Assembly (NCBI GenBank): GCA_018369555.1
Contig: JAGZCC010000043.1
Span: forward strand, 1 to 18,800
Direction of reading: 5' to 3'
DNA length: 18,800 bases
DNA from: Thomasclavelia spiroformis
GTDB lineage: Bacteria > Bacillota_I > Bacilli_A > Erysipelotrichales > Coprobacillaceae
This document shows, in pieces, positions 17,383 through 18,800 of this stretch (position 1 is its first letter; every line of letters begins with the position of its first letter). The translations under genes were made by a program, and so were the position numbers. Below the pieces are notes generated by a model. The model ran no database searches. It was not told where the DNA came from and worked only from the letters and a program-made list of their open reading frames with translations.

Positions 17383-17426
17383 AAAAAGAGATTTCTTAAC
17401 TATTACGATAGTTTTTGAAATCTCTT
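17383..17426 (-). terminator. Intrinsic terminator of the rightmost surface-protein gene
   Basis: AAGAGATTTC (17386-17395) pairs with GAAATCTCTT (17417-17426), with an inner AACTAT/ATAGTT stem and TACG loop. On the minus strand a T5 run follows. The intron remnant abuts its T-tract. Confidence 0.88.
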
Positions 17427-17434
17427 ATTAATTA

Positions 17435-18193
17435 TTAATTTTCTTTTCTTTTTATTAATCCAATTCCAGCTAAACCTAATAACGCAAACCCTGCAAACAA
17501 TCCTGCTAAGCTTTTATCACCTGTTTTTAAACTTGTTGTATCACCTTTATTTAATGGTGTTTTTACTGTATTATCAGTTGTTACTGTTTGTAATCCTGCA
17601 ATTGCTTTTGTCAATACATCTTTTGCATTGTCTACTTCTACTTGTGTTGCTTCTGGATTATCAAATACTGTTTTTGCTCCACCTAAAGCATCTATTACTT
17701 GAGCATATGATGCCTTTGTATAATTAGCAGCATTTAACCTTTCTGCTTGATTGATTAATTCTTCTAATAAACTCTTATCTGGAATTAATCTTAAATTCAA
17801 GAATGCTGTTACTAAATTAGTATATGCTTCATTTACTTCTGGTTGCATTGCATTATCATTTGTATATACTTTATTTGCTTTTTCTAAAGCTTCTTTAAAA
17901 GATGTCCATGTTGCTTCACGATAATCTTCAGCTTTTAGAGTTCTTACTTGATCAATGAATGCTTTTAATACAGTTTTATCACCTTTTACAAATTCTAACA
18001 TCTGCATTACATTAGCCAGACGATCAAAAGCATTATTTACTTCTACTTGACTTGCACCTGCATTATTATAGACATCATTAGCTTGTTGCCTTGCTGCCTT
18101 GAATTCATCAACTACTGCTGGTACGACATTAGCTAAATCTTCATCAGTGATGTCATTTGCTAAATCTAGTGCAATCTTTAACGCTGTTTTATT
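17435..18193 (-). repeat. FIVAR-plus-sorting-signal cassette copy 4 (rightmost gene)
   Basis: Same three-unit architecture with spacer TPLNKGDTT and SLKTGD. It is close to GH20 at its 3' end and to GH89 in the RLIPDKSLLE section, and is more diverged elsewhere. Confidence 0.85.
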
Positions 18194-18800
18194 ATCAGCT
18201 ACTTTTACTAGAGCAGCTTTAGCAATCAATAATGCTTCTAGTGCATCATCTACATCTTCTTGACTTGAATTACTGTTATCTAAAACAATATTTTTAGCAA
18301 CTGTTAATTTATCATTAAATTCCTGCCAAGTTGCTGGTGTATAATCTACTTCTTTTAATTCTTCACAGTCTTTTACTGCTTCACTTAGTTTTGTTACATC
18401 TCCTCTTAATACTAATCGATCTAAAACCTGAGTTAATAATTCACTTGTTTCATCAATACTTACTTGTGAATACGTATCTTTTTTACACATTAATTTAGCA
18501 TCTTTGTATACTTCTTCAAAAGTATTCCAACTATCTGTTGTTGTATGGTCTTTATCATAGCCATCATCAATTTTTTCATTTACTAAATCCAAAATTTCTT
18601 TTAACTTTGTATTATCACTAGTTTGATATACTTCAATTTCAGCGACACCTGGATAAGGCGATCCTGCTTCAGTTGCATATGAGGTAATTGTTACTTTAAC
18701 ATCCTTAATTACTTTATCATTCATATCAATGATAAATGTATAACCAGTTTTAGCCCCAGTTGTATTAGTATATACAGTTGACCAATTACCACTTTCATCT
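17435..18800 (-). CDS. C-terminal part of a large wall-anchored FIVAR protein (N-terminus beyond window)
   Basis: The frame is open through the right edge (454 codons visible), so the protein starts outside the window and the ATG at 18724 is internal. Visible residues 1-58 are the end of a galactose-binding/F5/8-type domain (TGYTFIIDMNDKVIKDVKVT, ending GVAEIEVY). Five FIVAR-type three-helix units follow at about 65-135, 138-197, 203-267, 274-338 and 341-404, the last three forming the cassette shared with GH89 and GH20. The end is SLKTGD (423-428), a glycine-rich hydrophobic helix and KRKEN, a sortase signal. No catalytic domain is visible. By analogy with its neighbours the missing N-terminus is probably another glycoside hydrolase, but this is inference. 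Confidence 0.9.
   Translation of the reverse strand, partial: DESGNWSTVYTNTTGAKTGYTFIIDMNDKVIKDVKVTITSYATEAGSPYPGVAEIEVYQTSDNTKLKEILDLVNEKIDDGYDKDHTTTDSWNTFEEVYKDAKLMCKKDTYSQVSIDETSELLTQVLDRLVLRGDVTKLSEAVKDCEELKEVDYTPATWQEFNDKLTVAKNIVLDNSNSSQEDVDDALEALLIAKAALVKVADNKTALKIALDLANDITDEDLANVVPAVVDEFKAARQQANDVYNNAGASQVEVNNAFDRLANVMQMLEFVKGDKTVLKAFIDQVRTLKAEDYREATWTSFKEALEKANKVYTNDNAMQPEVNEAYTNLVTAFLNLRLIPDKSLLEELINQAERLNAANYTKASYAQVIDALGGAKTVFDNPEATQVEVDNAKDVLTKAIAGLQTVTTDNTVKTPLNKGDTTSLKTGDKSLAGLFAGFALLGLAGIGLIKRKEN

Noticed and set aside
17435..18400. CRISPR-like or tandem DNA repeat array
   Set aside because: The periodicity comes from about 60-65-residue protein units with diverged DNA, not short identical repeats with spacers.
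18722..18724. ATG as the start of the rightmost gene
   Set aside because: The frame stays open to the window edge and the upstream residues (TGYTFIID) continue a beta-sandwich domain, so this Met is internal.

Overview
The window is AT-rich, low-GC Bacillota DNA. Coding density, Shine-Dalgarno (SD) sites of the AAAGGAGG type, FIVAR stalks and C-terminal sorting signals of the form S-[V/L]-K-T-G-D point to a host-associated Gram-positive. My best guess is a gut Erysipelotrichia/Coprobacillaceae relative, but the genus cannot be fixed from the sequence. The region is a locus of very large secreted, surface-displayed glycan-degrading enzymes, of the kind that attack mucin-type or other host glycans.

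Layout. On the minus strand, 1-3021 is a glycoside hydrolase family 3 (GH3) enzyme with permuted domains, cut at its C-terminus by the left edge. It is divergent from a plus-strand AraC-family regulator (3425-4252), which is followed by a plus-strand secreted alpha/beta-hydrolase (4334-5923). Convergent to these, on the minus strand, come a GH89 alpha-N-acetylglucosaminidase with several galactose-binding-like modules (6070-11421), a GH20 hexosaminidase with F5/8-type and lectin-like modules (11797-16542), and the C-terminal part of another large surface protein (17435 to the right edge).

The GH3, GH89, GH20 and rightmost genes share a C-terminal FIVAR cassette. In the latter three this is seen to run into a KTGD sorting signal, and they end in look-alike terminators. 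The cassettes are a DNA mosaic, suggesting recombination among paralogues. The esterase has the same sorting signal without the FIVAR stalk.

Regulation. The GH3 gene has an exact-consensus promoter (TTGACA-17-TATAAT) and a leader of about 180 nt. The leader contains a terminator-like hairpin with a U6 tract, so attenuation is plausible. A cre-like CcpA site lies at the inferred start of the GH20 transcript. The GH89 upstream region has two 14-bp direct repeats 20 bp apart and a 13-bp perfect inverted repeat around a stray SD. The neighbouring AraC regulator is a natural candidate for control.

Between GH20 and the rightmost gene (16543-17434) lies a degraded, internally deleted group II intron. 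It keeps a 5' domain-I-like segment, the C-terminus of the intron-encoded reverse transcriptase/maturase with an in-frame amber codon, and a domain V-like hairpin. It sits directly after a rho-independent terminator, the habitual target of class C group II introns. No tRNA, rRNA or CRISPR array was seen.
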